Assembly: GCA_041484845.1 (NCBI GenBank)
Contig: JBGPIK010000018.1
Location: 1-34,915 of the forward strand
Direction: 5' to 3'
Length of the DNA stretch: 34,915 bases
From: JBGPIK01 sp041484845
Lineage (GTDB): Bacteria; Desulfobacterota; Binatia; UBA9968
Of the stretch, positions 15,624-23,770 are shown piece by piece. Each line of letters opens with the position of its first letter. Position 1 is the stretch's first letter. The notes below the pieces were generated by a model, which did no database searches, had not been told where the DNA came from, and was given only the letters and a program-made list of their open reading frames with translations. Made by a program: the position numbers and the translations under genes.

Positions 15624-16622
15624 ATGAAATCCACAATGAGATTATTAGGGTTGTTGCTTTTAGTTACGGCCTTTGGGGTTATTATCCGCCCGGGCCAGAG
15701 CAACGCCCAAGGCGTCAAAATCACCGCGGGTCAAGCGGGCGTGAACCCCGGCGCGGGTCTATTCACGATCGCTGAAAAGGAAAAATTATATGCGAAGCAC
15801 GGTCTCGACGTTAGCATCGTGAAGACCAACACGGCGGCCGCCGTGCAAGCGATGCTCGGCGGGAGCATGCAAATAGCCACGGGTTCAGGTGCCGCTGCGT
15901 TCGTAACCGCGACTATCGAGGGAGCGCCACCCTTCGTGCTGGTCGGCTCCTGGGTCAACGTCTTCCCGTACAAAATCATGGCGCGGGCCGACATCAAGAC
16001 CGTCGCAGATCTCAAGGGGAAAACCGGACATGTGGGCGCGCCCTTCGGTACTATTCCTGACACGGCATTGCGATTCGCCTTGACGTATTTGAAAATGAAT
16101 CCCGATAAAGACGTCAAACTCGTGCAGCATTCCAGCGCCGACCCCGCGAGTGTCTTGGCCGCCCTCGATAGAGGCGACGTTCAGTTCGGCATTCTTGCTC
16201 CGCCATTCGATCTGATCGCTGAGCGGCGAGGATACGTGATGCTCCTTGCGCTGCCTGGGCTGGGAATTCCGTGGCAAAACAACGGGGAATGGGTTCCGCG
16301 ATCCTATCTCAAAACCCATCGAGACAATGTGGTGCGCTTCATGCGAGCGACCGTGGAGGCGATAAAATTCTATTTCGATCAGAAGGAGAAGACCATCACT
16401 TATATGGCCGAATACCTTGGTCGTAGCCGCGACGAAACCGAATACGCTTATAATATGTTTAAGAATTGGGTCGATCGCAACCCCCGACCGAAGGTCGAAG
16501 CGCTTCGGACGATGCTCTATGCAATTAGCAAAACCACACCCAAAGCGGCAAACGCGGATCCCGCATCCTTTATGGATACGAGCATCGTAGATCAGATTGC
16601 GAAGGAAGGCTACCTCAAATAG
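15624..16622 (+). CDS. NitT/TauT-type (SsuA/THI5-like) ABC substrate-binding protein
   Basis: A 332-residue periplasmic binding protein. The signal peptide ends GQSNAQGV. The mature start KITAGQAGVNPGAGLFTIAE and the following KLYAKHGLDVSIVKTNT are the usual first-lobe features. TVADLKGKTGHVGAPFG is the hinge-proximal motif, and the C-terminal DTSIVDQIAKEGYLK is a family hallmark. GGAGGA lies before the ATG at 15624, so the TTG at 15612 is not the start. It lies 31 bp after the permease gene and 71 bp before a luciferase-like oxidoreductase. The ligand is unknown; relatives bind sulfonates, nitrate, pyrimidine precursors and many aromatic or heterocyclic acids. Confidence 0.92.
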   Translation: MKSTMRLLGLLLLVTAFGVIIRPGQSNAQGVKITAGQAGVNPGAGLFTIAEKEKLYAKHGLDVSIVKTNTAAAVQAMLGGSMQIATGSGAAAFVTATIEGAPPFVLVGSWVNVFPYKIMARADIKTVADLKGKTGHVGAPFGTIPDTALRFALTYLKMNPDKDVKLVQHSSADPASVLAALDRGDVQFGILAPPFDLIAERRGYVMLLALPGLGIPWQNNGEWVPRSYLKTHRDNVVRFMRATVEAIKFYFDQKEKTITYMAEYLGRSRDETEYAYNMFKNWVDRNPRPKVEALRTMLYAISKTTPKAANADPASFMDTSIVDQIAKEGYLK

Positions 16623-16693
16623 GTTGGATTGATCCCACGGGGTGGTGATGCTAGCATCCCGCGAAATTTGATGAACCCAGGAGAAATTTCAGC

Positions 16694-17827
16694 GTGAAGA
16701 TTTACAATTTTGATCTCCTTGCCTATCCTCACGTGCCCAAAGAAGCGCCACGCACGCCGGTACCAAGCAGTTATTTCGATCCCGTCAAAGGCGCAGCCAA
16801 TTATACGGAACATCTCGAGGAAATGGCCTACTGTGAAGAGCTCGGGTTCGATGGCGTCGTGTTCAACGAGCACCACTACAGCGCCTACGGCACCATGCCG
16901 TCGCCCAATCTCATCGCCGCCGCGCTAAGCCAAAAGACAAAGAAAATCAAGATCGGAGTGCTCGGCAACATTCTTCCCCTGCGCAATCATCCCGTGCGCG
17001 TTGCCGAGGAGTACGCGATGATCGACTGCCTGAGCAATGGCCGGCTGATCGCCGGCTTTGTGCGCGGCATTCCGCCGGAATATATTTGGTACGGCGTCAA
17101 CCCCGAGGAATCGCGCGGGCGCTTTGAGGAAGCTTACGACCTCATCATGACCGCCTGGACGAAGCCCGTGTGGAGCCACGACGGCAAGTTCTTTCATCTT
17201 CACGAATGTGCCATCTGGCCGCGTCCCGTGCAGCAGCCGCACCCGCCGATCTGGATTGCCGCGCGCAGCGCCGAGTCGATCGAGTGGTGCGTCAAGCGCC
17301 ATCTTCCCTGCGCGCAGGTTTACCAAACAACGGCACAGATCGAAGACACTTTTGGTTACTATCATACCAAAGCGAAAGAAGACGGCTGGGAAGCCACGCC
17401 GGACAAATTCATTCTCTGCCGACATATCTACGTCGACGAGACGGAACAAAAGGCGCGTGAGTTTGCCGAGCCGGCGATGCGCTATTTTTTCACTGTATTC
17501 AACCGCGGATTCAACGAAGCCATCAATAAAAGCGCCGTCGATCAGAAGCTCTCCGCCGCCCTGCTCTCCGAGCGTTCTTTCAGTTATTTTCGTGAGGGCA
17601 ACCGAGAGCGTCGCGATTTCTCCAAGCTCGACTGGGATGGGCTGCTCGATACCGGCTACTTGATCGCGGGCAACCCCGACAGCGTCGCGAAGCAGATTCA
17701 AAGCCAAATGCAGCAAATCGGCGCTGGCCATTTCATGGGCATGTTCCACATCGGTAACCTCGCTCATGAAAAAGTCATTTCCTCGTTAAATCGATTCAAA
17801 AGAGAGGTCATGCCGACACTTGAGTGA
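16694..17827 (+). CDS. Luciferase-like (LLM class) flavin-dependent oxidoreductase
   Basis: A 377-residue TIM-barrel flavin monooxygenase. The N-terminal region EEMAYCEELGFDGVVFNEHHYSA contains the NEHH motif of the bacterial-luciferase superfamily. IKIGVLGNILPLRNHPVRVAEE and RLIAGFVRGIPPEY also fit, as does PHPPIWIAARSAES in the middle. These enzymes use reduced FMN (or F420) and O2 to oxidise small organics. GTG at 16694 follows AGGAG by about 9 nt. It directly follows a transport cassette, so it probably oxidises the imported compound (inference). The next gene on this strand is over 1 kb away. Confidence 0.88.
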   Translation: MKIYNFDLLAYPHVPKEAPRTPVPSSYFDPVKGAANYTEHLEEMAYCEELGFDGVVFNEHHYSAYGTMPSPNLIAAALSQKTKKIKIGVLGNILPLRNHPVRVAEEYAMIDCLSNGRLIAGFVRGIPPEYIWYGVNPEESRGRFEEAYDLIMTAWTKPVWSHDGKFFHLHECAIWPRPVQQPHPPIWIAARSAESIEWCVKRHLPCAQVYQTTAQIEDTFGYYHTKAKEDGWEATPDKFILCRHIYVDETEQKAREFAEPAMRYFFTVFNRGFNEAINKSAVDQKLSAALLSERSFSYFREGNRERRDFSKLDWDGLLDTGYLIAGNPDSVAKQIQSQMQQIGAGHFMGMFHIGNLAHEKVISSLNRFKREVMPTLE

Positions 17828-18118
17828 GACACAATACAAGCGGGCACTCGCCCGGTAGTTGGTCTTGTGGGAACTTGCACGCGTCTGTGCAGCATTTTAA
17901 AGCACATCACAAACGAGGTTGATCGCCGCAAGCCGCGAGTTGCTCTAGCGGGTGCTTCCTTGTACCTGCGTCTTGGACTGAACATCAACTTCGTTACCAG
18001 ACCGGAGAAGGAGTCGTGTGGATCGATGTGGGGCTACTTTGCACACGGCGCATCGGCGAGTCCACGTGATCAGCGAATGGGCTCAGGCCGAGCTAGGCGA
18101 GTTCTCACGGAGCAATTT

Positions 18119-18397
18119 TTACGGAAGCGTTTCCAAAAGTTTTTCCATAAGCGCGTGTATTCTGCAAGTTAAGCTTTTTAGATCCTCTATATTCTTCGCG
18201 CAGGCGGCGGGCCGGCCGAGGGAACCCCTAAGATTTTCCAGAGCGAGATAGAGCATAGTCGTCGCATTCTTGAGGTCCGGGAGCACGGAAGCCGCTTCGT
18301 CGGCGACGGTAGGGTTGGCGCTACTTCCCAGGTCGTTCTTGCGAAGCTTCTTCTTGGATTTTATCTCGATCAACCTTAACGAAGGAAGTTGTTTCAT
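18119..18397 (-). CDS. Small hypothetical protein
   Basis: A 92-residue frame preceded by AGAGGA five nt before the ATG, a better ribosome site than most spurious frames show. It has a basic N-terminus (RLIEIKSKKKLRKND) and a helical, leucine-rich second half (DLKNATTMLYLALENLRGSLG, LKSLTCRIHALMEKLLETL). I recognise no family. The 290 bp between it and the oxidoreductase stop at 17827 hold only short unsupported frames. It is convergent with the upstream gene, and a long regulatory gap lies on its other side. Confidence 0.45.
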   Translation of the reverse strand: MKQLPSLRLIEIKSKKKLRKNDLGSSANPTVADEAASVLPDLKNATTMLYLALENLRGSLGRPAACAKNIEDLKSLTCRIHALMEKLLETLP

Positions 18398-18873
18398 GTT
18401 GTTCCTCTAATTTGAGCTTCGAACCATTATATTCCCGCCTGGAGACAGCGTTTTCATGGAACTCAAGTAGGCGATCCATGAATCGCAAAGCCACGCCAGC
18501 TCAAAAAAAGTCTGCTTCGTCATCATTGGTGCCTTTTTTCCTTCTGTTTCCACAAAAATGCATTCGCACTTAGCGTGCCATTGGAGTAACGCTGCGCTTG
18601 TTCAAGAAAAAGTGGCCAAATACAAAGAAATTTTTCTTTGGCCGATCCCAATCAGCCTGGATTGACAGGTGCGCAATCGGTTGTTCGTCAACGACGTTTA
18701 CCAACGATGGGGCCACGCAGAAATAGTACCTATAAAAACAATCTGCTGAGTTGAGAGTAAACTTCGTTGTCAACTGTGAACTTAGTTGACAGCCGTTCGG
18801 TTATCATGGTAACCACAAATCTCAAGTCAAGGGGAAACGAATTCGCTGATGTAGCCGGCGAGACTTTTTGACA
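18398..18873. other. Long regulatory gap upstream of the sigma-54 activator
   Basis: These 476 bp hold no supported gene. They are AT-richer than the neighbours and contain inverted repeats: GGCCAAA...TTTGGCC at 18614-18643, the operator-like site at 18760-18791, and GGTTA...TAACC just after it. The region probably carries divergent promoters for the small minus-strand gene and the activator. Confidence 0.5.
18760..18791. promoter_or_regulatory. Operator-like repeat upstream of the activator gene
   Basis: Two direct copies of AACTTnGTTGnCA start 19 bp apart (18760 and 18779). Within them TGTCAAC (18768-18774) and GTTGACA (18785-18791) form a perfect 7-bp inverted repeat with a 10-nt centre. 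The site lies about 80 bp before the activator start and could bind a dimeric regulator, possibly for autoregulation. Confidence 0.45.
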
Positions 18874-20427
18874 ATGCGTTCATATAACCCACCGCATGCA
18901 GGCGAACAGACTGCTCTCTCCGAGAGACTTCTCCCGATCCTTAAGATCTGCCAAAGGATTAATTCGGAAAGAGAATTGGCCACGCTTTTGGACCTGATTG
19001 CTAGAGAAACCACCAAGCTGATAGGGGCGGACCGAGCGAGTCTTTTTCTGCTTGATCGTGAAAAAGGCGAGCTATGGTCCAAGGTGGCACTTGGCACTGA
19101 GGCAATGCTGCGCCTAGACGCCAACTGTGGCATTGCCGGAGCCGTAACGCTGACCGGACAAACGATCAATGTCGAGGACGTACAGCAGGATCCGCGCTTC
19201 TATAAGGAGATCGACCTTCACACGGGGTATCGCACCAAGAGTTTGCTTGCTGTCCCCCTGCGAAAGCACGACGGCGAAATCATCGGCGCGTTTGAGGTGC
19301 TGAACAAGAAGGCCGGCGCTTTCGGCGCAGAGGACGAAGAAATTCTGAAAGCGCTCGCGGCGCAGGCGGCGGTCGCGATTGAATCCGCTCAGATGATAGA
19401 GGAGATGAAGCGATATCGGGAGCGACTGCAAGAGGAAAATGCCCAGTTACGGAAAGATGTGGGCGGGAGATTGTCCGCGCAGGGTATCATCGGAACCAGC
19501 GCCAAGATCCAGGCCGTCTTAAAGCTGATCGATCAGGTCAGTAACAGTCCCTTCAATGTCTTGATTACCGGAGAGAGCGGTACGGGGAAGGAACTCGCGG
19601 CGAAGACCATTCACTACAAGAGCCTGCGGGCCCGAGGACCATTTGTCGCGCTGAATTGCGCCGCCATACCGGAAAACCTGGTCGAGAGCGAGCTATTCGG
19701 GATTGAGCGAGGAGTAGCAACCGGAGTCGAGCGGCGCATAGGCAAGTTCGAAGCTGCGGTCGGCGGTACGCTATTTCTAGACGAGATCGGCGACCTCACT
19801 CTGACGGCACAGTCGAAATTGCTCCGTGCGCTCCAGGAAAGAGTGATCGAACATGTGGGTGGAAGGAAGCCGATTCCGGTCGATGTCCGGATTCTGGCGG
19901 CCACGAACAAGAATCTAGAAGCGGAGACAAAAAGGGAAACCTTCCGCGAAGATCTGTACTATCGCTTGAAAGTGATCCACGTTCATATGCCGTCCCTGCG
20001 CGAGATTAAAGAAGACATCCCGATTTTGGCTAACTGTTTGCTGACCCATTACTGTCGGGAGATGAAGAAAGAGCCGATGAATCTGGCCGCTCCGGCGCTG
20101 AATGCGCTCACGAGCTACTCGTGGCCGGGAAACGTGCGCGAGCTGGAGAACGAAATGAAACGGCTCGTACTCTCAGCGGCCGAGAAAACGGTTGCAGAAT
20201 CCGATCTGTCCGAAGCCATCCAAAAAAGTGCTCTTGGCCCCGCGGCGTACTTGTTGAAGCCAGCCGCTAATCTGAAACACATTGTGTCTGAATTGGAGAA
20301 ACAGATGATCCAGGAAACGCTGCAGCAATGCAGCCACAACCAGCAGCACACCGCGACGGCGTTGGGCTTGAGCCGCCAGGGGCTGATCAAGAAAATGAAG
20401 CGTTATAGCATCAAGGTTACCCACTGA
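18874..20427 (+). CDS. Sigma-54-dependent activator with N-terminal GAF domain
   Basis: A 517-residue enhancer-binding protein. Residues ~20-175 are a GAF sensor domain (LLDLIARETTKLIGADRASLFLL...), followed by a short coiled linker (MKRYRERLQEENAQLRKDV). The AAA+ domain has Walker A GESGTGKE near residue 233, Walker B GGTLFLDEIGDL and the arginine region DLYYRLKVIHVHMPSLRE. A Fis-type helix-turn-helix ends the protein (HTATALGLSRQGLIKKMKRY). The sigma-54 contact loop, usually GAFTGA, reads GVATGV at ~280-285. That variant occurs in some relatives, but it is unusual and bears on whether it activates sigma-54. It precedes the hydantoinase/carboxylase-like genes by 120 bp and probably senses their substrate. 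The TTG at 18868 is an alternative start. Confidence 0.92.
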   Translation: MRSYNPPHAGEQTALSERLLPILKICQRINSERELATLLDLIARETTKLIGADRASLFLLDREKGELWSKVALGTEAMLRLDANCGIAGAVTLTGQTINVEDVQQDPRFYKEIDLHTGYRTKSLLAVPLRKHDGEIIGAFEVLNKKAGAFGAEDEEILKALAAQAAVAIESAQMIEEMKRYRERLQEENAQLRKDVGGRLSAQGIIGTSAKIQAVLKLIDQVSNSPFNVLITGESGTGKELAAKTIHYKSLRARGPFVALNCAAIPENLVESELFGIERGVATGVERRIGKFEAAVGGTLFLDEIGDLTLTAQSKLLRALQERVIEHVGGRKPIPVDVRILAATNKNLEAETKRETFREDLYYRLKVIHVHMPSLREIKEDIPILANCLLTHYCREMKKEPMNLAAPALNALTSYSWPGNVRELENEMKRLVLSAAEKTVAESDLSEAIQKSALGPAAYLLKPAANLKHIVSELEKQMIQETLQQCSHNQQHTATALGLSRQGLIKKMKRYSIKVTH

Positions 20428-20547
20428 TTAGTATCGTTAACGCCCAACGGGACACTTCTAACGCGGACCTGAATCCTCTCGGCCTTGACATAAAACCGGG
20501 CCTCTCGTATTGCTCGTTTTTGAAGACCCTTTTCAGAAAGGAAATCC

Positions 20548-22659
20548 ATGGCAGCAAAAAAGAATTACATCATTGGGGTAGATACCGGAGGCACGTTTAC
20601 CGATGTCGTTGTTTTGGGGGACGGCGGTGAAGTCTGGACGGCGAAAGCGTCAACCACACCCGACGATTTTTCGCGCGGCGTCATGGATGCCGTCGCCGAG
20701 GCGGCGCGCTCGGTCGGCGTCGAGCCCGCGGAACTGCTCGGGCACACGACGCTCTTTAAACACGGCAGCACCGTGGCGACCAATGCGCTCATCACCCACA
20801 GCGGCGTTAAGGTCGGCTTGATCACCACCAAGGGCTTCGAAGATACAACGGAGATTATGCGCGCCATCGGTCGCGTTGACGGTCTTTCCGGCGATGAAAT
20901 CAAGCACGTTACGTGGATCACCAAACCGGAACCGTTCGTTGCGCGGGAGCGGGTTATCGGGGTGCGCGAGCGCATGGATTACCAGGGCAATGAGATCATT
21001 CCGCTTAATTGGGACGACGTGATGAGCGCCATTCGGAGGCTTATCGAACAAGACCAAGTCGAAGCGATTGCCGTAAGCCTTATGCATTCATGGGCCAATC
21101 CGAGGCATGAAGAGGAGATTCGGGCCCTCACTGCCGAGGCGGACCCGCACCGAAAAGTCTATTGGTCATTCGGCAGTTCGCTGTCGCAGATAGCCGGCGA
21201 GTACGCGCGCGCCAACACGGCGATCCTGAACAGTTATCTCGGTCCGACCGTGGAGCGCTATCTAAAAGGATTGGAAAGCAAACTCCAAAGCGGCGGGCTC
21301 AAAGGACCATTGCTGATCATGCAGGGAAACGGCGGTGTGGCGCACCGCGAGCATGTGAGCGCCATCGCCAACCTGCAATCGGGTCCCGCGGGCGGCATGA
21401 TCGCCTCGGCTCACACTGCCGGTCTGCTCAAGCACGCAAACGTCATTACCACCGATATGGGTGGCACGAGCTTCGACGTCGGTTTAATCACCGAAGGTTA
21501 TTGGCGCTACGCGCAGGAGCCCATCGTCGAGCGTTTCCGGATGCTGCAGCCGATCATTGATATCGAATCCATCGGTGCTGGTGGCGGGACCATCGCGCAA
21601 GTCGAGGCCGAAACGGGACGACTGTTGGTCGGACCGCGCAGTGCCGGCGCAAGTCCGGGTCCGGTCTGCTATGACGGTGGTGGAGAGGAGGTGACGGTCA
21701 CCGATGCGGATCTCGCTTTGGGCATCATCGATCCTAACTATTTTCTCGGCGGGCGAAAGAAACTCAATAAAGAAAAGGCACTCAAGACCATTGAAGAGAA
21801 GATCGCTCGTCCCTTGAAGCTCAAAGTACCCGAGGCGGCCGCAGGAGTTTATGATATCGTCAACGCCAAGATGTCCGACTTGATCCGCCGCCAAGTCGTG
21901 CGCACTGGCTATCTCCCCGAGGAATTCGTGATTTACGCTTTCGGCGGCGCGGGACCGGTTCACGCTTCCGGATTCGCAGCCGAGCTGGGCATCAAGAGAA
22001 TTTATATTTTTGCGACTTCGCCGGTCTTCTCCGCCTTCGGCGCGGCTGCGGCGGATGTCATCCGCACGCGCGTGATGAGTTGCCAGTATCTCTTGCCCGC
22101 GGACCCCGCCGTGATTAACCAGCGGCTCGAATCGATTGAAAAGGAGATGGGGACGGCGGTGATGGGCGAGGGTTTTAAGCCCAATCAGATTGATTTCCGC
22201 CGCTTTTTCACGATTCGCTATCGGCGCCAAAGCGCCGGCGTGGAGATGCCGGTCAGTTGGGATCGTTTCAACGCGAAGCGCGTGGCCGAAATGCAGAGCG
22301 CGTTTGAAAAGAAGTACGAAGAGCTGTACGGCGTCGGCGCAGGGTATGCCAAGGCCGGCATTGAGATCAGCGAGATTCGCGTTGATGCCGTCGGCAAGGT
22401 TGCCAAACCGCGCCTCAGCCCTCAGCGCAAAAAGCGGTTCGACCGAAGAGCGGCACGGAAAGGCAAACGGCCGGTTTATTTCACCCGGCCCGAGCGGAAA
22501 TATATCGATACCCCAATCTATGACTACGAAAAACTTGTAGTCGGTGCTGTCATTAAAGGACCGGCGGTTATCGAACTGCCGTTTACGACAACGTTGATTC
22601 CGCCGGCGCATAAAGTCAGTGTCGATGCCTATATGAACCTGGTTATGGAAGTGCCGTGA
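20548..22659 (+). CDS. Hydantoinase A / acetone carboxylase beta-like subunit (HyuA/AcxA family)
   Basis: A 703-residue protein of the HyuA family, with an actin/hexokinase-type ATPase fold. IIGVDTGGTFTDVVVLGDGG is the N-terminal phosphate-binding signature. HGSTVATNALI, LQSGPAGGMIASAHTAGL and TTDMGGTSFDVGLITEG follow in the expected order, then ESIGAGGGTIAQV and YAFGGAGPVHASGFAAELG. Family members use ATP to activate a carbonyl or amide, as in N-methylhydantoinase, 5-oxoprolinase, acetone carboxylase and acetophenone carboxylase. AGAAAGGAAATCC precedes the ATG. Its partner subunit is encoded at 23771-26017, with a binding protein between them. The partner's extra zinc domain favours the carboxylase type over simple hydantoin hydrolysis (inference). 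Confidence 0.92.
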   Translation: MAAKKNYIIGVDTGGTFTDVVVLGDGGEVWTAKASTTPDDFSRGVMDAVAEAARSVGVEPAELLGHTTLFKHGSTVATNALITHSGVKVGLITTKGFEDTTEIMRAIGRVDGLSGDEIKHVTWITKPEPFVARERVIGVRERMDYQGNEIIPLNWDDVMSAIRRLIEQDQVEAIAVSLMHSWANPRHEEEIRALTAEADPHRKVYWSFGSSLSQIAGEYARANTAILNSYLGPTVERYLKGLESKLQSGGLKGPLLIMQGNGGVAHREHVSAIANLQSGPAGGMIASAHTAGLLKHANVITTDMGGTSFDVGLITEGYWRYAQEPIVERFRMLQPIIDIESIGAGGGTIAQVEAETGRLLVGPRSAGASPGPVCYDGGGEEVTVTDADLALGIIDPNYFLGGRKKLNKEKALKTIEEKIARPLKLKVPEAAAGVYDIVNAKMSDLIRRQVVRTGYLPEEFVIYAFGGAGPVHASGFAAELGIKRIYIFATSPVFSAFGAAAADVIRTRVMSCQYLLPADPAVINQRLESIEKEMGTAVMGEGFKPNQIDFRRFFTIRYRRQSAGVEMPVSWDRFNAKRVAEMQSAFEKKYEELYGVGAGYAKAGIEISEIRVDAVGKVAKPRLSPQRKKRFDRRAARKGKRPVYFTRPERKYIDTPIYDYEKLVVGAVIKGPAVIELPFTTTLIPPAHKVSVDAYMNLVMEVP

Positions 22660-22665
22660 GAAAGA

Positions 22666-22705
22666 TGGAGAATTGGAGTGGTGGAGTAATGGAGTGATGC
22701 GAGTG
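22666..22705. repeat. TGGAG repeat with exact 8-bp period
   Basis: TGGAG starts at 22666, 22674, 22682 and 22690, with a degenerate TGCGAG at 22698: five units of 8 bp with variable 3-nt fillers. It lies in the spacer just after the HyuA-like stop. Confidence 0.75.
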
Positions 22706-22756
22706 AAAACCGAAGCCGGCGTGAGCTACCGTTGAATGGGTCTGAGGAGCGCGATC

Positions 22757-23740
22757 ATGAAAGAGAACGATCTGACTCGAAGGTATCGCCTTTTGCTCCG
22801 TATCGTCACTGTCGCAGTGATTTTCTGGTCGGTGGCAGCTTCCGCGCAGCCGGTGCGGATCGCCATCGGCGCGGCCAGTATTGCCCACGTGCCCGGATGG
22901 ATGGCCTTAGAAGGAGGTTATTTCTCGCGCCAGGGTTTGACTCCGGAGTTAATTTTCATTCGCGGCGGCCCGCAAACCGTGGCGGCACTTGTTGGAGGCG
23001 ATGTCGCGTTTGCGCAAGTCTACAGCCAACCGCTCGTGGCTGCGAAGCTCGGCGGCGCAGACACGGTGATCGTTGCCGGTCTGATTAACCAGCCGCTGTT
23101 CTCGGTTATGGTCATCCCAGCGATTGAGAAGCCCCAGGATCTGCGGGGCAAAAAGTTGGGAATCACCACCTTCGGCTCGGCCACTGACCTGGCACTCCGC
23201 TTGGCACTTAAACACTGGGGGCTGAAACCTGAAGGAGACGTGAGCATTTTGCAGATTAGGGGTGTGCCCGAAATATTGAGCGCGATGCAGTCCGGCGTGA
23301 TTCAGGGCGGCACGGTTTCTCCGCCGACGAACATGATGGCCATCAAAGCCGGCTTCAGGGAGCTCGCTTATCTGCCGAAGCTCGGAATTTCGTTTCAGCA
23401 CACGACGCTTGCAACAACCCGGCGGCAACTTGCGTCAAATCGAGAACTGGCGTTGAAGGTCCTGAGGAGCTACGCGCTCGCCATTCGTCGCATCAAAACC
23501 GATAAGCCGTTTACCATTAGAGTGCTCGCCAAATATTTTAGAACCAATGATCAAGAGGTTCTGGACTACACCTATAACACCGGCTTGCCGTTATTTCAGG
23601 AAATACCCTATCCGACGCTGCAAGGCATTCAATCCATGCTCGATTTTCTCGGCGAGAAAGACCCGAAAGCAAGGCAGGCCAAGCCGAGCGAATTCGTCGA
23701 TACCTCGCTTTTGGAGGAAATTGAAAAAGCAGGGTTGTAA
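22757..23740 (+). CDS. NitT/TauT-type (SsuA/THI5-like) ABC substrate-binding protein
   Basis: A 327-residue periplasmic receptor encoded between the two hydantoinase/carboxylase-like subunits. The signal peptide ends VAASAQPV. VRIAIGAASIAHVPGWMALEGGYF begins the first lobe, LRGKKLGITTFGSATDLALR is the hinge-proximal motif, and FVDTSLLEEIEKAGL closes it. GAGGAG precedes the ATG at 22757 by 7 nt; the ATG at 22736 lacks such a site. Its place inside the enzyme operon implies that it captures the substrate of the HyuA/HyuB-like enzyme (inference). No cognate permease or ATPase is in the operon. Confidence 0.92.
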   Translation: MKENDLTRRYRLLLRIVTVAVIFWSVAASAQPVRIAIGAASIAHVPGWMALEGGYFSRQGLTPELIFIRGGPQTVAALVGGDVAFAQVYSQPLVAAKLGGADTVIVAGLINQPLFSVMVIPAIEKPQDLRGKKLGITTFGSATDLALRLALKHWGLKPEGDVSILQIRGVPEILSAMQSGVIQGGTVSPPTNMMAIKAGFRELAYLPKLGISFQHTTLATTRRQLASNRELALKVLRSYALAIRRIKTDKPFTIRVLAKYFRTNDQEVLDYTYNTGLPLFQEIPYPTLQGIQSMLDFLGEKDPKARQAKPSEFVDTSLLEEIEKAGL

Positions 23741-23770
23741 CGGAGCGAGCGGGGTTAAGAAAGGACGAAA

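Noticed and set aside
17867..18251. Overlapping plus-strand frames of 101 and 77 codons
   Set aside because: No ribosome site and no family features, and they overlap the better-supported minus-strand frame at 18119-18397.
18570..18773. 67-codon minus-strand frame in the activator's upstream region
   Set aside because: It overlaps inverted repeats and operator-like sites, has no convincing ribosome site and is rich in unusual aromatic runs typical of AT-rich non-coding DNA.
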